8,555 bases of DNA from Bryobacterales bacterium (GCA_003132865.1 PKYZ01000565.1:1-8555); one strand, 5' to 3'; positions 1-5,903 are shown, counted from the stretch's first letter. The notes: generated by a model from the letters alone, not told the origin. Program-made: numbers and translations.

Positions 1-1204
1 ACGCCACGCCGATCTCCGGCCCCGCGTGCGTGAGGATGGCGCCCGCCGCCTCGCGCGTGATCATCGAGCCGATCACGTTGCAGATGGCCAGCGTCTTCGA
101 TCCCTTCTGCTTGGCCTCGCGCTGCGCCGCCAGCGTATCGGCGGTCTCGCCCGATTGCGAGATCACCACCGTGAGCGTGCCCGCATCCACCAACGGGTCG
201 CGATAGCGGAACTCGCTGCCGTAATCCACCTCCACTGGCATGCGCGCCAGCTTCTCGATCATGAATTTTCCGCACAGCGCCGCGTGCCAGCTCGTGCCGC
301 ACGCGACGATCTTCACCTGCCGGAATTCGCGGAACTCCGCGGGCGTGATGTCCATCTCGTCCAGGAAAATGTGACCGGTCTCCTGGCTTACGCGCCCCAG
401 CGTAGTGTCCCGCACGGCGCGCGGCTGCTCGTAAATCTCCTTGAGCATGAAATGCTTGTAACCGCCTTTTTCGGCCATGATGGGGTCCCACAGGATGTGG
501 GATACCTGCCGGTTCACGGGCCGGCCCTCGAAATCGCCGATCCGCACGCCGTCCGGCGTGAGTATCGCCAAATCTCCATCGGCCAGGAAGAACATGTCGC
601 GCGTGTGAGGCAGGATGGCCGGCACATCCGACGCCACGAAATACTCGTTGTCGCCCAGCCCGATCACCACCGGAGGCCCGAAACGCGCGGCCACGATTTT
701 GTTTGGATCGGTGCGCGCAATCGCCACCAGCGCGAAGACCCCGGCGAGTTGCTTCACGGCCGCGCGCACCGCCTCTTCCAGATTGCCCTGGAAGTGCTTC
801 TCCACCAGGTGCGCGATGATCTCAGTGTCGGTTTGCGTTTTGAACTGGTGGCCTTCGGCCTGCAACTGCTGTTTCAAGGCTAGGTAATTTTCGACGATGC
901 CGTTGTGCACCACCACGATGTCGCCGGTGCAGTCGCGGTGCGGGTGCGCGTTTTCCTCAGTGGGGCGCCCGTGCGTGGCCCAGCGCGTGTGCCCAATGCC
1001 ATACGAGCCGTCCACGGGGTTCAGCCGGATGGCTTCTTCCAAGTTGCGCAGCTTGCCGGACGCGCGCCGCACAGCGAGCTGACCGTCATCGCAATATACC
1101 GCCAAGCCGGCCGAATCGTAGCCGCGGTACTCCAGGCGCTTCAGGCCTTCCAAGATGATAGGAACCGCCTTGCGGTTTCCGATATAGCCGACGATGCCGC
1201 ACAT
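1..1204 (-). CDS. glmS: Glutamine--fructose-6-phosphate aminotransferase (isomerizing), partial: N-terminal 401 residues
   Basis: GlmS makes glucosamine-6-phosphate from fructose-6-phosphate and glutamine in the cytoplasm, the first committed step to UDP-GlcNAc for peptidoglycan and other glycans. The start is fixed by the class II glutamine amidotransferase signature [11 protein letters not shown]: Cys2 becomes the N-terminal nucleophile after Met removal. Further glutaminase motifs are visible: [10 protein letters not shown] (24-33), GHTRWATHG (71-79), HNGIVEN (100-106) and TQTDTE (123-128). The first sugar-isomerase (SIS) domain begins near 295, with ACGTSWHA (301-308) and the SQSGETADT stretch (349-357) that binds sugar phosphate. 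The family is about 600-615 residues, so about a third, including the second SIS domain, lies beyond the left edge. No Shine-Dalgarno is visible; a TATAAT box lies 7 nt before the ATG. No glmS ribozyme is possible in the 70-bp gap upstream. Identification is near certain. Confidence 0.97.
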   Translation of the reverse strand, partial: MCGIVGYIGNRKAVPIILEGLKRLEYRGYDSAGLAVYCDDGQLAVRRASGKLRNLEEAIRLNPVDGSYGIGHTRWATHGRPTEENAHPHRDCTGDIVVVHNGIVENYLALKQQLQAEGHQFKTQTDTEIIAHLVEKHFQGNLEEAVRAAVKQLAGVFALVAIARTDPNKIVAARFGPPVVIGLGDNEYFVASDVPAILPHTRDMFFLADGDLAILTPDGVRIGDFEGRPVNRQVSHILWDPIMAEKGGYKHFMLKEIYEQPRAVRDTTLGRVSQETGHIFLDEMDITPAEFREFRQVKIVACGTSWHAALCGKFMIEKLARMPVEVDYGSEFRYRDPLVDAGTLTVVISQSGETADTLAAQREAKQKGSKTLAICNVIGSMITREAAGAILTHAGPEIGVA

Positions 1205-1211
1205 AGATTTA

Positions 1212-1217
1212 ATTATA
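1212..1217 (-). promoter_or_regulatory. Candidate -10 box of glmS (leaderless start)
   Basis: On the minus strand the hexamer is a perfect TATAAT, followed by TAAATCT and then the glmS ATG. Initiation about 7 nt after a -10 box would fall on the A of the ATG, so the transcript may have no 5' leader. This agrees with the absence of any GGAGG-like sequence before the ATG. The position 17 bp upstream for a -35 reads CCTGGA, not a good match to TTGACA, and lies inside the hairpin repeat. Confidence 0.5.
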
Positions 1218-1222
1218 GATGT

Positions 1223-1265
1223 GTGGGGCAGGACTCCAGGCCTGCGCGGGTTCTCCAGAACCCGC
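1223..1265. repeat. Tandem hairpin repeat, two units, between GT39 gene and glmS
   Basis: Unit 1 (1228-1245) pairs GCAGG with CCTGC around an 8-nt loop containing CTCCAG. Unit 2 (1246-1265) is a perfect 8-bp stem, GCGGGTTC/GAACCCGC, with loop TCCA. The units abut directly, and unit 1 is flanked by GTGGGG. The pair begins 9 nt after the stop codon of the glycosyltransferase gene and sits just upstream of the glmS -10 box. It could end transcription of the upstream operon, but there is no T-tract, so it is not a canonical intrinsic terminator. The same kind of element recurs at 4671-4692, 5678-5712 and 7323-7339. Confidence 0.7.
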
Positions 1266-1274
1266 TCTTAGGCG

Positions 1275-2774
1275 TTAGTTGCTCTCCCGATACGCCAGAA
1301 ACACCGCGATGCGGTCCCACCGGTCGCCCGCCCAGGCGCCCGGGCCGATTTCGTATCCGCGCCGGCGGAGCAGTTCCTCCGGACTCTGCGCCTGCTTCCA
1401 GGACTTATGGTTGTATCCCACCCACACCCTGTCTCCGGTAACCTCGTCCACCCCGGCGACATTAACCAGATTCCACTTCTGGCGATAGTGTGACTCCAGA
1501 TAGTAATTCATCGGGAACGCGAGATACGGGTCCAGAAACTCGACCGTCGCCGTGCCCGGACGCTGCCCGTCGCGCGCATTCAGCTCGACTAACTGCCCTG
1601 TAAGCACGTCCATGTTGTTTCTAAGTTCCGGGTATAGGGTCACGCGGTAAACGCCGAAGGCCCCCCAAGCCGCGGCGATCGATATGACGATGAATCGCAC
1701 CCACTTGGGCCGCAGCGCCACCAGGCCCATCGCCAGCAGCGCCAGATACGGCACCGCGGAAACAATCAGGTGGCGGTTGCCCCAGATCGAATTGCGCAGC
1801 ACGTTGCTCAACAGGTAAGCCGTCACCGGAGGCAGAAACGCCAGCAGCGCGGCGAAGCGCAGCCTGCTCAATTGCAGGCGGTCGTGGGCGGCGCGAAACA
1901 CCATCCAAAGCCCGGCCGCCATGGCGCCGAACAGAAAGAAGACCATGGCCGAGGCCACAGGAACTGGCCAGAGCGGGCCATCGCAGCCCACGTAGTACCA
2001 CCAGACATCGCCGATTTTCGGATGTCTGATCCAGCCCAGGTTCGGCGCCAGGCCGCCCTTGGCAATGGCGGCCTGAGCCGCCGCGTAAGCCCAAGGCGCA
2101 AACAGAAGCGCGATGACGGCGGTGCCCAGCAGGAAGGGCTTCAACTTACGGCGATCCATCCACAAAAGGTGCAGCCCTTCGATCCCGATCACCATCCAGC
2201 CGAAGTACTGCGTGTAGACCAGCAGCAGATTGACCGCCGTAAGTGCGATGATTCGTTTCCTGCTAGCCCCTTGCAGCAGAAGATTGTACAGCGCCATCGA
2301 AGCGAGACTCAGCAGGAAGAACAGCGCGTACATTCGCACATAGCGGGCGTGAAACACCTGGTAGTCGTTAATGGCCAGCAGCGCCAGCGCGATGATTCTG
2401 GCGGGCGCGTTGAGTTTGAGCTGGCGAAAGACGATCCACACCGGGACCAGCGCCAGAATCGAGAGCAGGAACGGCAACACCCGAAGCCAAGGCATCGATT
2501 CGCCGCCGATCCTCACCCATACCCATAGCAGGAGATAGGAAAGCGGCGGATGCACCACGTCGGCTTGCACGGATTCGAGCAGGTGCCCGAACTTATACCG
2601 CGCGCAGAGCAGGCTGAAGATTTCGTCCGAGTCCAGGCAGAATGCAGTCAGGTTCCAGAGCCTTATGCCGATGAAGCCCGCCACCAGCACGCACAGGGCT
2701 GCCACTTCCAGCCGGCGCGGACGCGCCTTCGCCGACGTGCCATCCGGCCGAGGCGCGGCAGCTATCGGGGCCAT
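1275..2774 (-). CDS. GT-C membrane glycosyltransferase, GT39/ArnT-like (PMT_2 type)
   Basis: A 499-residue integral membrane protein that probably transfers a sugar from a polyprenyl-phosphate donor to an envelope acceptor on the outer face of the inner membrane. Seen: a basic cytoplasmic N-terminus, a first membrane helix at about 23-42, and then the acidic motif LDSDE (47-51), the loop-1 Asp/Glu expected as catalytic base in GT-C enzymes. HPPLSYLLLW (75-84) and FHARYVRMYAL (141-151) are also typical of the family. About ten further hydrophobic segments follow, then a soluble C-terminal part from about 380. The start is the ATG at 2774, with GGAG 5 nt upstream on the minus strand. Longer in-frame extensions to 3038 only read through the preceding gene in another frame. 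It overlaps the acyltransferase gene by 13 bp, which implies translational coupling. Substrate and acceptor are unknown. Confidence 0.88.
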   Translation of the reverse strand: MAPIAAAPRPDGTSAKARPRRLEVAALCVLVAGFIGIRLWNLTAFCLDSDEIFSLLCARYKFGHLLESVQADVVHPPLSYLLLWVWVRIGGESMPWLRVLPFLLSILALVPVWIVFRQLKLNAPARIIALALLAINDYQVFHARYVRMYALFFLLSLASMALYNLLLQGASRKRIIALTAVNLLLVYTQYFGWMVIGIEGLHLLWMDRRKLKPFLLGTAVIALLFAPWAYAAAQAAIAKGGLAPNLGWIRHPKIGDVWWYYVGCDGPLWPVPVASAMVFFLFGAMAAGLWMVFRAAHDRLQLSRLRFAALLAFLPPVTAYLLSNVLRNSIWGNRHLIVSAVPYLALLAMGLVALRPKWVRFIVISIAAAWGAFGVYRVTLYPELRNNMDVLTGQLVELNARDGQRPGTATVEFLDPYLAFPMNYYLESHYRQKWNLVNVAGVDEVTGDRVWVGYNHKSWKQAQSPEELLRRRGYEIGPGAWAGDRWDRIAVFLAYRESN

Positions 2775-3835
2775 GTTGTCTCCGGCACCGGCGCGGCGGG
2801 CTTCCAGCGGCGCAACCGGCGCTTCACGCGCGTGGGAAGGTTCAGCGTCGCGAGTCCATACATCAGCACGATCAGCAACAGGCTGGCCGCGGCGCATCCC
2901 CCGATCGTCAACCGCTCTTTGGCGAACCAGAACCACCGGCCGTAGACCAACTCCACGTGGACCCAATAGATCAGCAGCGAATTCGTGCCGAGCCGGCGCA
3001 TAAAGGCCAGCTTTTCCGGTTGCTGCCCGGCGGTCCACACGAAACCGGCGGCCACCAGCACCAGCACGATGCCGAAGCGGATGAAAATCAAGCCGGGGCT
3101 ATTGAGCCAAAAATCGGCGTTCGGGTAAATGGAGAACGGCAGGTTGGAAAAATAATGGGCGGTGACCACCAGCGCCAGGCCGAAGCAGGCCGCCCATTGC
3201 ATGATCCGGTCGCGGGCCGGCGCGGCCGTGCGCAGTAGCGCGCCGAAGCTGACGCCGAAGGCGATGTAAGCCGCGTCCGGGAAGAAACTGAAGAAAGTCT
3301 TGTTGGGTACGATGTAATTGCGGACCAGCCAGGGAACACCGGACCAGTCCAGCATGGAGGCGAGCGGCGCCATTGCGGCGATGGCCAGTCCGGCCGCGGC
3401 GCACCAGGTGATTCTCTTGAGCGGCGCCAACAGAGCCACCGGAGAGAGCACTGCCACGCCCAACGCCATGCAGTTCAAGATGTCCACCCGGACGATTTCC
3501 GTCCAAGGATTGCCCCACGCAAACAGCCACAACTGCAGCCGGAACGCGAAGGCGATGGCCGCCAGAAAGGCCGCGCGCGTGAGTGCGGACCTCAGCCGGG
3601 CGGCTGGCGGCAGCCCTGCACGATCACCACGGTCCAACCGGAACGCCAGCGTCGCGCCGACCAGAAATAAAAAGATGGGCGCCGGCATGCCGCCGATAAA
3701 CTGCGAAAGAACGTAAACCGGGTGATTGTGGAGATCGGCGCGCGCGAAGGAATTGAACAGGTGCCCTTGCAGCATGATCAGGACGCCCAGGCCCCTGAGC
3801 CAGTCCAGTGCGAGCACCTTGTCCGTGCGATCCAT
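2762..3835 (-). CDS. HGSNAT/DUF1624-type membrane acyltransferase
   Basis: A 357-residue polytopic membrane protein of the heparan-alpha-glucosaminide N-acetyltransferase-like (DUF1624/YeiB-OpgC-related) superfamily, which moves acyl groups across the membrane onto sugars. Seen: the N-terminal signature LALDWLRGLGVLIMLQGH (8-25) with a conserved histidine in helix 1, GGMPAPIFLFLVGATLAFRL (48-67), DILNCMALG (118-126), FFPDAAYIAFGVSFG (184-198) and the family's C-terminal LGTNSLLIYWVHVELVYG (282-299). It ends in a basic cytoplasmic tail. The ATG at 3835 has GAGGG directly upstream; the spacing is short, but no better start exists. Its TAG lies inside the next gene, so the two form an operon. 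Bacterial members mostly have no proven substrate. Glucosamine acetylation is only suggested by the human homologue and by glmS nearby; another O- or N-acyl acceptor is equally possible. Confidence 0.85.
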   Translation of the reverse strand: MDRTDKVLALDWLRGLGVLIMLQGHLFNSFARADLHNHPVYVLSQFIGGMPAPIFLFLVGATLAFRLDRGDRAGLPPAARLRSALTRAAFLAAIAFAFRLQLWLFAWGNPWTEIVRVDILNCMALGVAVLSPVALLAPLKRITWCAAAGLAIAAMAPLASMLDWSGVPWLVRNYIVPNKTFFSFFPDAAYIAFGVSFGALLRTAAPARDRIMQWAACFGLALVVTAHYFSNLPFSIYPNADFWLNSPGLIFIRFGIVLVLVAAGFVWTAGQQPEKLAFMRRLGTNSLLIYWVHVELVYGRWFWFAKERLTIGGCAAASLLLIVLMYGLATLNLPTRVKRRLRRWKPAAPVPETTWPR

Positions 3836-3852
3836 CCCTCAGCAATCGTCGC

Positions 3853-3865
3853 ACTGCCGGGCAGT
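3853..3865. promoter_or_regulatory. Inverted repeat ACTGCC-G-GGCAGT, candidate operator
   Basis: A perfect 6-bp dyad around one base, 18 to 30 bp before the acyltransferase ATG (which is at 3835 on the minus strand). In RNA it would form a stem too tight to fold well, so a DNA-binding site for a dimeric regulator is more likely than a hairpin. The regulator is unknown. Confidence 0.35.
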
Positions 3866-3882
3866 ACTTTTCAACGGGGGTA

Positions 3883-3899
3883 ATCGTTGTACAGACGAT
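3883..3899. promoter_or_regulatory. Dyad ATCGT-N7-ACGAT around TGTACA, candidate operator
   Basis: Arms ATCGT (3883-3887) and ACGAT (3895-3899) are perfect inverted copies and enclose the palindrome TGTACA (3888-3893). TGTACAG occurs again at 3931-3937. The dyad overlaps the start of the first 61-bp repeat, but only the ACGAT arm is kept in the second copy. Confidence 0.35.
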
Positions 3900-3951
3900 C
3901 GAATATCTCACGTTATTACAATCGCTTAGCTGTACAGTTGGATTACAGCCG
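3891..3951 (+). repeat. 61-bp direct repeat, copy 1
   Basis: Aligned without gaps to 4058-4118, it matches at about 44 of 61 positions by hand count. Blocks ACAGACGATCG, ATCTCA and GATTACAGCCG are identical; the middle is diverged. Both copies keep a CTGT-N11-ACAG dyad (3930-3948 here), although the bases between differ. Copies start 167 bp apart. Confidence 0.65.
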
Positions 3952-3953
3952 CA

Positions 3954-3971
3954 TTTTCACCACGTTTTCAC
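3954..3971 (+). promoter_or_regulatory. TTTTCAC-CACG-TTTTCAC direct repeats, candidate OmpR/PhoB-type site
   Basis: Two identical heptamers start exactly 11 bp apart (3954 and 3965), separated by CACG. Two 7-bp direct repeats with a 4-bp spacer is the known layout of sites bound by PhoB-class winged-helix proteins, which bind head to tail on one face of the DNA. The nearby gene at 4293 encodes such a domain, so autoregulation or control of the divergent acyltransferase operon is a reasonable inference. Confidence 0.4.
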
Positions 3972-4057
3972 TGAATGGCGGACGTGTTCGTCGAGCTTGG
4001 CGATCCCGTGGGCCCGGCCGGTAGGGCCCGACCGCCGCGAAGCGTCGGATGCGCAGG

Positions 4058-4118
4058 ACAGACGATCGCGGATCTCAATTGTTTTCAAATGGTTACCTGT
4101 GAATCTCGATTACAGCCG
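4058..4118 (+). repeat. 61-bp direct repeat, copy 2
   Basis: This is the second copy of the unit at 3891-3951, with the same length and no gaps. Here the conserved dyad CTGT-N11-ACAG spans 4097-4115 and is extended internally by AATC-TC-GATT (4102-4111). It ends directly before the TATATT hexamer at 4122, so the dyad would overlap the -35 zone of a promoter reading toward the winged-helix gene. Confidence 0.65.
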
Positions 4119-4121
4119 GAA

Positions 4122-4127
4122 TATATT
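4122..4127 (+). promoter_or_regulatory. Possible -10 box for the winged-helix gene
   Basis: TATATT matches five of six positions of TATAAT and stands out in GC-rich surroundings, 165 bp before the ATG at 4293. The hexamer 17 bp upstream (GTGAAT) is a poor -35, as expected for an activated promoter. It follows copy 2 of the 61-bp repeat directly. Confidence 0.35.
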
Positions 4128-4175
4128 GCGTCGCCGCCGGGATCGCGTCAGTATTGGCCTGGAGGTGGCAAAACG

Positions 4176-4253
4176 ATGCGTAACTTACGGAGACGGTTCC
4201 GTTGGGCTCTACGGATGGCGGCGGTGCGGCGGTTGAGGCACCAGCAAGGATAG
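4176..4253 (+). CDS. Possible 25-residue arginine-rich peptide upstream of the regulator
   Basis: A short ORF starts at an ATG preceded by GGAGG at 4161-4165 (10-nt spacing, rather long) and ends in TAG 39 bp before the regulator gene. The product begins MRNLRRRFRWALRMAAVRRL and has ten arginines in 25 residues, with hydrophobic residues spaced as in an amphipathic helix. It could be a leader peptide, a small membrane-active peptide or chance: arginine-rich readings are common in GC-rich non-coding DNA. The same frame stays open back to an ATG at 3975, but that longer version shows no family signal and crosses copy 2 of the repeat. Confidence 0.25.
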   Translation: MRNLRRRFRWALRMAAVRRLRHQQG

Positions 4254-4277
4254 CGAGCGCCGCGCGCCAGCCCGGCT

Positions 4278-4285
4278 AAGGAGAG
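4278..4285 (+). promoter_or_regulatory. Shine-Dalgarno of the winged-helix gene
   Basis: AAGGAGAG lies 7 nt before the ATG at 4293. It is the best ribosome binding site in the window and fixes this start rather than the in-frame ATG at 4308. Confidence 0.7.
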
Positions 4286-4292
4286 CCGCTCG

Positions 4293-4661
4293 ATGGAACT
4301 GATTCAGATGGAATCCAATCGTGTACGGCGCTATCGGGACGCCCGCCTGGATGTCGACTTCCACACACAGGCGGTGCTTCTGGACGGCGCAACCGTCCGC
4401 CTGACGCCGATGGAATTTGCCCTCCTGGCCGAACTGGCCCGGAATGCAGGTGAGATTGTGTCGCGGGATACGTTGATGTCGAACGTGTGGGGCTACGGTC
4501 CGGAGATTTGTACGCGCACCGTGGATGTGCATCTCCGCCGCCTGCGGGTCAAGTTGGAGTCATACAGCAAGCGGCACATCGAAACCGTCTTCGGGTTGGG
4601 CTACCGGCTGCAGCCCTGCAGCGTACCCCTGATGCTGCCGCACGCCGCCGGCGCCTGGTAA
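4293..4661 (+). CDS. Winged-helix transcriptional regulator, OmpR/PhoB type, without receiver domain
   Basis: A 122-residue cytoplasmic DNA-binding protein made almost entirely of one Trans_reg_C domain. After a ~16-residue lead, the N-terminal beta strands contain LDVDFHTQAVLLDG (19-32). LTPMEFALLAELARNAGEIV (37-56) is the first helical part, SRDTLMSNVWG (57-67) leads to the transactivation loop, TRTVDVHLRRLRVKLE (74-89) is the recognition helix, and IETVFGLGYRL (96-106) is the C-terminal wing hairpin. A full response regulator is about 220-230 residues with an Asp-bearing receiver; here nothing upstream in frame encodes one, and the strong ribosome site fixes the short start. Phosphorylation is therefore not the likely input; expression level, or partner domains in another protein, may be. 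The last ~15 residues are proline- and alanine-rich. The repeats upstream are candidate targets. Confidence 0.85.
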   Translation: MELIQMESNRVRRYRDARLDVDFHTQAVLLDGATVRLTPMEFALLAELARNAGEIVSRDTLMSNVWGYGPEICTRTVDVHLRRLRVKLESYSKRHIETVFGLGYRLQPCSVPLMLPHAAGAW

Positions 4662-4670
4662 CGCAAAGAA

Positions 4671-4692
4671 GGACAGGCCAGGAGGTCTGTCC
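4671..4692. repeat. Hairpin repeat between convergent genes
   Basis: GGACAG pairs with CTGTCC, continued inward by a G-T wobble and CC/GG, to give a 9-bp stem around loop AGGA, followed by CCAC. It fills most of the 34 bp between the ends of the winged-helix gene (stop ends at 4661) and the EEP gene (stop ends at 4696). It can act as a bidirectional transcription end signal, but there is no T-run. It belongs to the hairpin family described at 1223-1265. Confidence 0.65.
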
Positions 4693-4695
4693 CAC

Positions 4696-5880
4696 CTAGC
4701 CCGCCAACACATCTACCCCAATAGCGTCGTGGTCCGACAGCGGCACGGCGCGCCCTTCCCGCACGTCGTGAATCACCACCGGATTCCGGCAGCGCACGCC
4801 CCGGGTGGCGAACCAATCCAGCTTCACCGGGCATCGCCCGCCGTGGTTGCGCAGCGCCCAGCGAATGAAGTGGAAACACCAGCCGGGCACCCAGTCGCGC
4901 AGCGCTTTGGTCGCGCGCAGATCCTCCACGTCGTAGGAAACCGTGTGCTCGCCCAGACGGTTCGATTCCCGATAATCGAAGCCGCGCTCCTCCAGCAGCC
5001 GGAAGAGGTCCCGCTCGAAACGCCGGTAGGGGTGCAGATAGTGGTTGCGGATCACGTTATCCACACCCATCATGACGCGCAGCCAGAAGCCCAGGATGGC
5101 GTGCAAAGCCCGCGATGAATTGTAGGTGCTGGTATTCCAGTCGCCGCCCACCACTACGGCCTGCGCGGCGCCCACGCTATCGAGGACGTCCCGCAGTTGC
5201 CGGTAACGGTGGCGTTGCGTGGACTGCGCATCCAGATGCACCGAGACCGCCGTTATCGTACCATTGGGAAAACGGATATCCGCCGCCACCGCCGCCTGCC
5301 TGCCGATGCGTTTTTCGCGCGAAGCCATGATGTCCACGCCATTCTCCAGAAACACGGGCCTGACGTTGCCCATGGGATAGCGGCTTAGCAGGGCGTTGCC
5401 ATGCAGACCCAGGCCGTTCGAGCCGGGCAGATCCTGCTCGATGCCCGATCCCTTGGTCAGGTTCAGATAGCAGGGCACGAAGGCGTAGTGCATGCCCAGC
5501 GCGCGCGCCAAGTCCCGCGCCACGTTGCGGTTGCCGGAACGGACCATCCCGGCGTCGGTTTCCGTCAGCAACAGGACATCGGCTTCCCGCAGAAACGGGT
5601 GCGTCCGCAGGACTTCCACCTGCCCCTCAAACTGGGCGCCGCGTTCCACGTTCCAGGCTACGAAGCGGTACGACGGGGCGGCCTGGGAGGCCGCCGCAGG
5701 CTGGGAGCCTGCCCCACACTCCGGAGTATCCAGCACGCGGCGGATATCCGGCTCCAGCGCGCGGTATAGATCCAACCCCCACAACTCGGCGCTGTTCCGG
5801 CAGGCGGCCAGCGCCGGCAGGTGCGGAGCGATGCGCTCGCGAACGATTTCGTACAGGTCTTGGGTTTCGGCGGAGTGCAC
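4696..5880 (-). CDS. Endonuclease/exonuclease/phosphatase (EEP) family protein
   Basis: A 394-residue protein with an EEP (DNase I/exonuclease III/inositol-phosphatase fold) domain from about residue 70. The metal-dependent phosphodiesterase residues are all visible: WNVER (76-80, Asn77), LLTETD (104-109, Glu107), HLDA (215-218), GGDWNTS (245-251, Asp247 and Asn249), KLDWF (353-357) and SDHDAIG (382-388, Asp383 and His384). The enzyme should therefore be active, but the family covers nucleases, lipid phosphatases and others, so the substrate cannot be named. Residues 1-55 are a helical extension, with no signal peptide or membrane helix. Residues 57-68 are two six-residue repeats (AGSQPA, AASQAA) encoded by the hairpin element. 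The start is GTG at 5880, without a Shine-Dalgarno but with TACAAT 7 nt upstream. It is divergent from the kinase gene. Confidence 0.85.
   Translation of the reverse strand: MHSAETQDLYEIVRERIAPHLPALAACRNSAELWGLDLYRALEPDIRRVLDTPECGAGSQPAAASQAAPSYRFVAWNVERGAQFEGQVEVLRTHPFLREADVLLLTETDAGMVRSGNRNVARDLARALGMHYAFVPCYLNLTKGSGIEQDLPGSNGLGLHGNALLSRYPMGNVRPVFLENGVDIMASREKRIGRQAAVAADIRFPNGTITAVSVHLDAQSTQRHRYRQLRDVLDSVGAAQAVVVGGDWNTSTYNSSRALHAILGFWLRVMMGVDNVIRNHYLHPYRRFERDLFRLLEERGFDYRESNRLGEHTVSYDVEDLRATKALRDWVPGWCFHFIRWALRNHGGRCPVKLDWFATRGVRCRNPVVIHDVREGRAVPLSDHDAIGVDVLAG
5678..5712. repeat. Tandem hairpin repeat inside the EEP coding sequence
   Basis: Two perfect hairpins: GCGGCCT-GGG-AGGCCGC (5678-5694) and GCAGGCT-GGG-AGCCTGC (5696-5712), each with a 7-bp stem and GGG loop, one base apart and thus at an 18-bp pitch. 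CCCCAC follows at 5712-5717, the same flank as the intergenic copies at 1223 and 4671. Because 18 is a multiple of three, the pair adds two hexapeptides to the linker before the EEP domain without breaking the frame. Confidence 0.75.
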
Positions 5881-5887
5881 TGCTACG

Positions 5888-5893
5888 ATTGTA
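5888..5893 (-). promoter_or_regulatory. Candidate -10 box of the EEP gene (leaderless start)
   Basis: On the minus strand the hexamer reads TACAAT (5 of 6 to TATAAT), followed by CGTAGCA and the GTG start at 5880. The 7-nt gap equals that at glmS, again placing the expected transcription start on the start codon. Any -35 element would lie within the kinase gene. Confidence 0.35.
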
Positions 5894-5903
5894 ACGGTTT
5901 CGC

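Larger units (their letters stand above)
3836..4292. promoter_or_regulatory. Divergent intergenic region between acyltransferase and winged-helix gene
   Basis: These 457 bp hold no convincing long gene but much internal structure: two diverged copies of a 61-bp repeat (3891-3951 and 4058-4118), a hairpin dyad at 3853-3865, an ATCGT/ACGAT dyad at 3883-3899, TTTTCAC direct repeats at 3954-3971, and a GC-rich GGGCCC pair (4010-4015 and 4024-4029). A TATATT hexamer lies at 4122-4127 and a short ORF at 4176-4253. TTTTCA(A/C) occurs four times on the plus strand (3868, 3954, 3965, 4082). The region probably carries the promoters of both flanking transcription units. Confidence 0.6.

Noticed and set aside
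26..1441. Long plus-strand open frames opposite glmS
   Set aside because: They are antisense readings of a certain glmS gene, rich in Arg, His and Ala with no domain; typical for GC-rich DNA.
1770..2945. Plus-strand open frames of 252 and 131 residues
   Set aside because: They lie opposite the membrane-protein genes; their Gln/His/Arg-rich composition is the complement of hydrophobic codons.
2775..3038. 88-residue N-terminal extension of the GT39-like protein
   Set aside because: It is the acyltransferase gene read in another frame. The ATG at 2774 has GGAG at 5 nt and directly precedes the first membrane helix.
4097..4115. LexA (SOS) box from CTGT...ACAG
   Set aside because: The spacing is 11 bp rather than the 8 bp of the CTGT-N8-ACAG LexA site, and no SOS gene is adjacent.
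3808..4236. 142-residue plus-strand frame starting inside the acyltransferase gene
   Set aside because: It has no ribosome site and no recognisable domain, and it crosses both repeat copies and the dyads; better explained as regulatory DNA.
4959..4981. GGTTCGATTCC, resembling a tRNA T-arm
   Set aside because: It lies inside the EEP coding sequence (residues FDYRESNRLGE), and no acceptor stem or anticodon arm can be placed around it.
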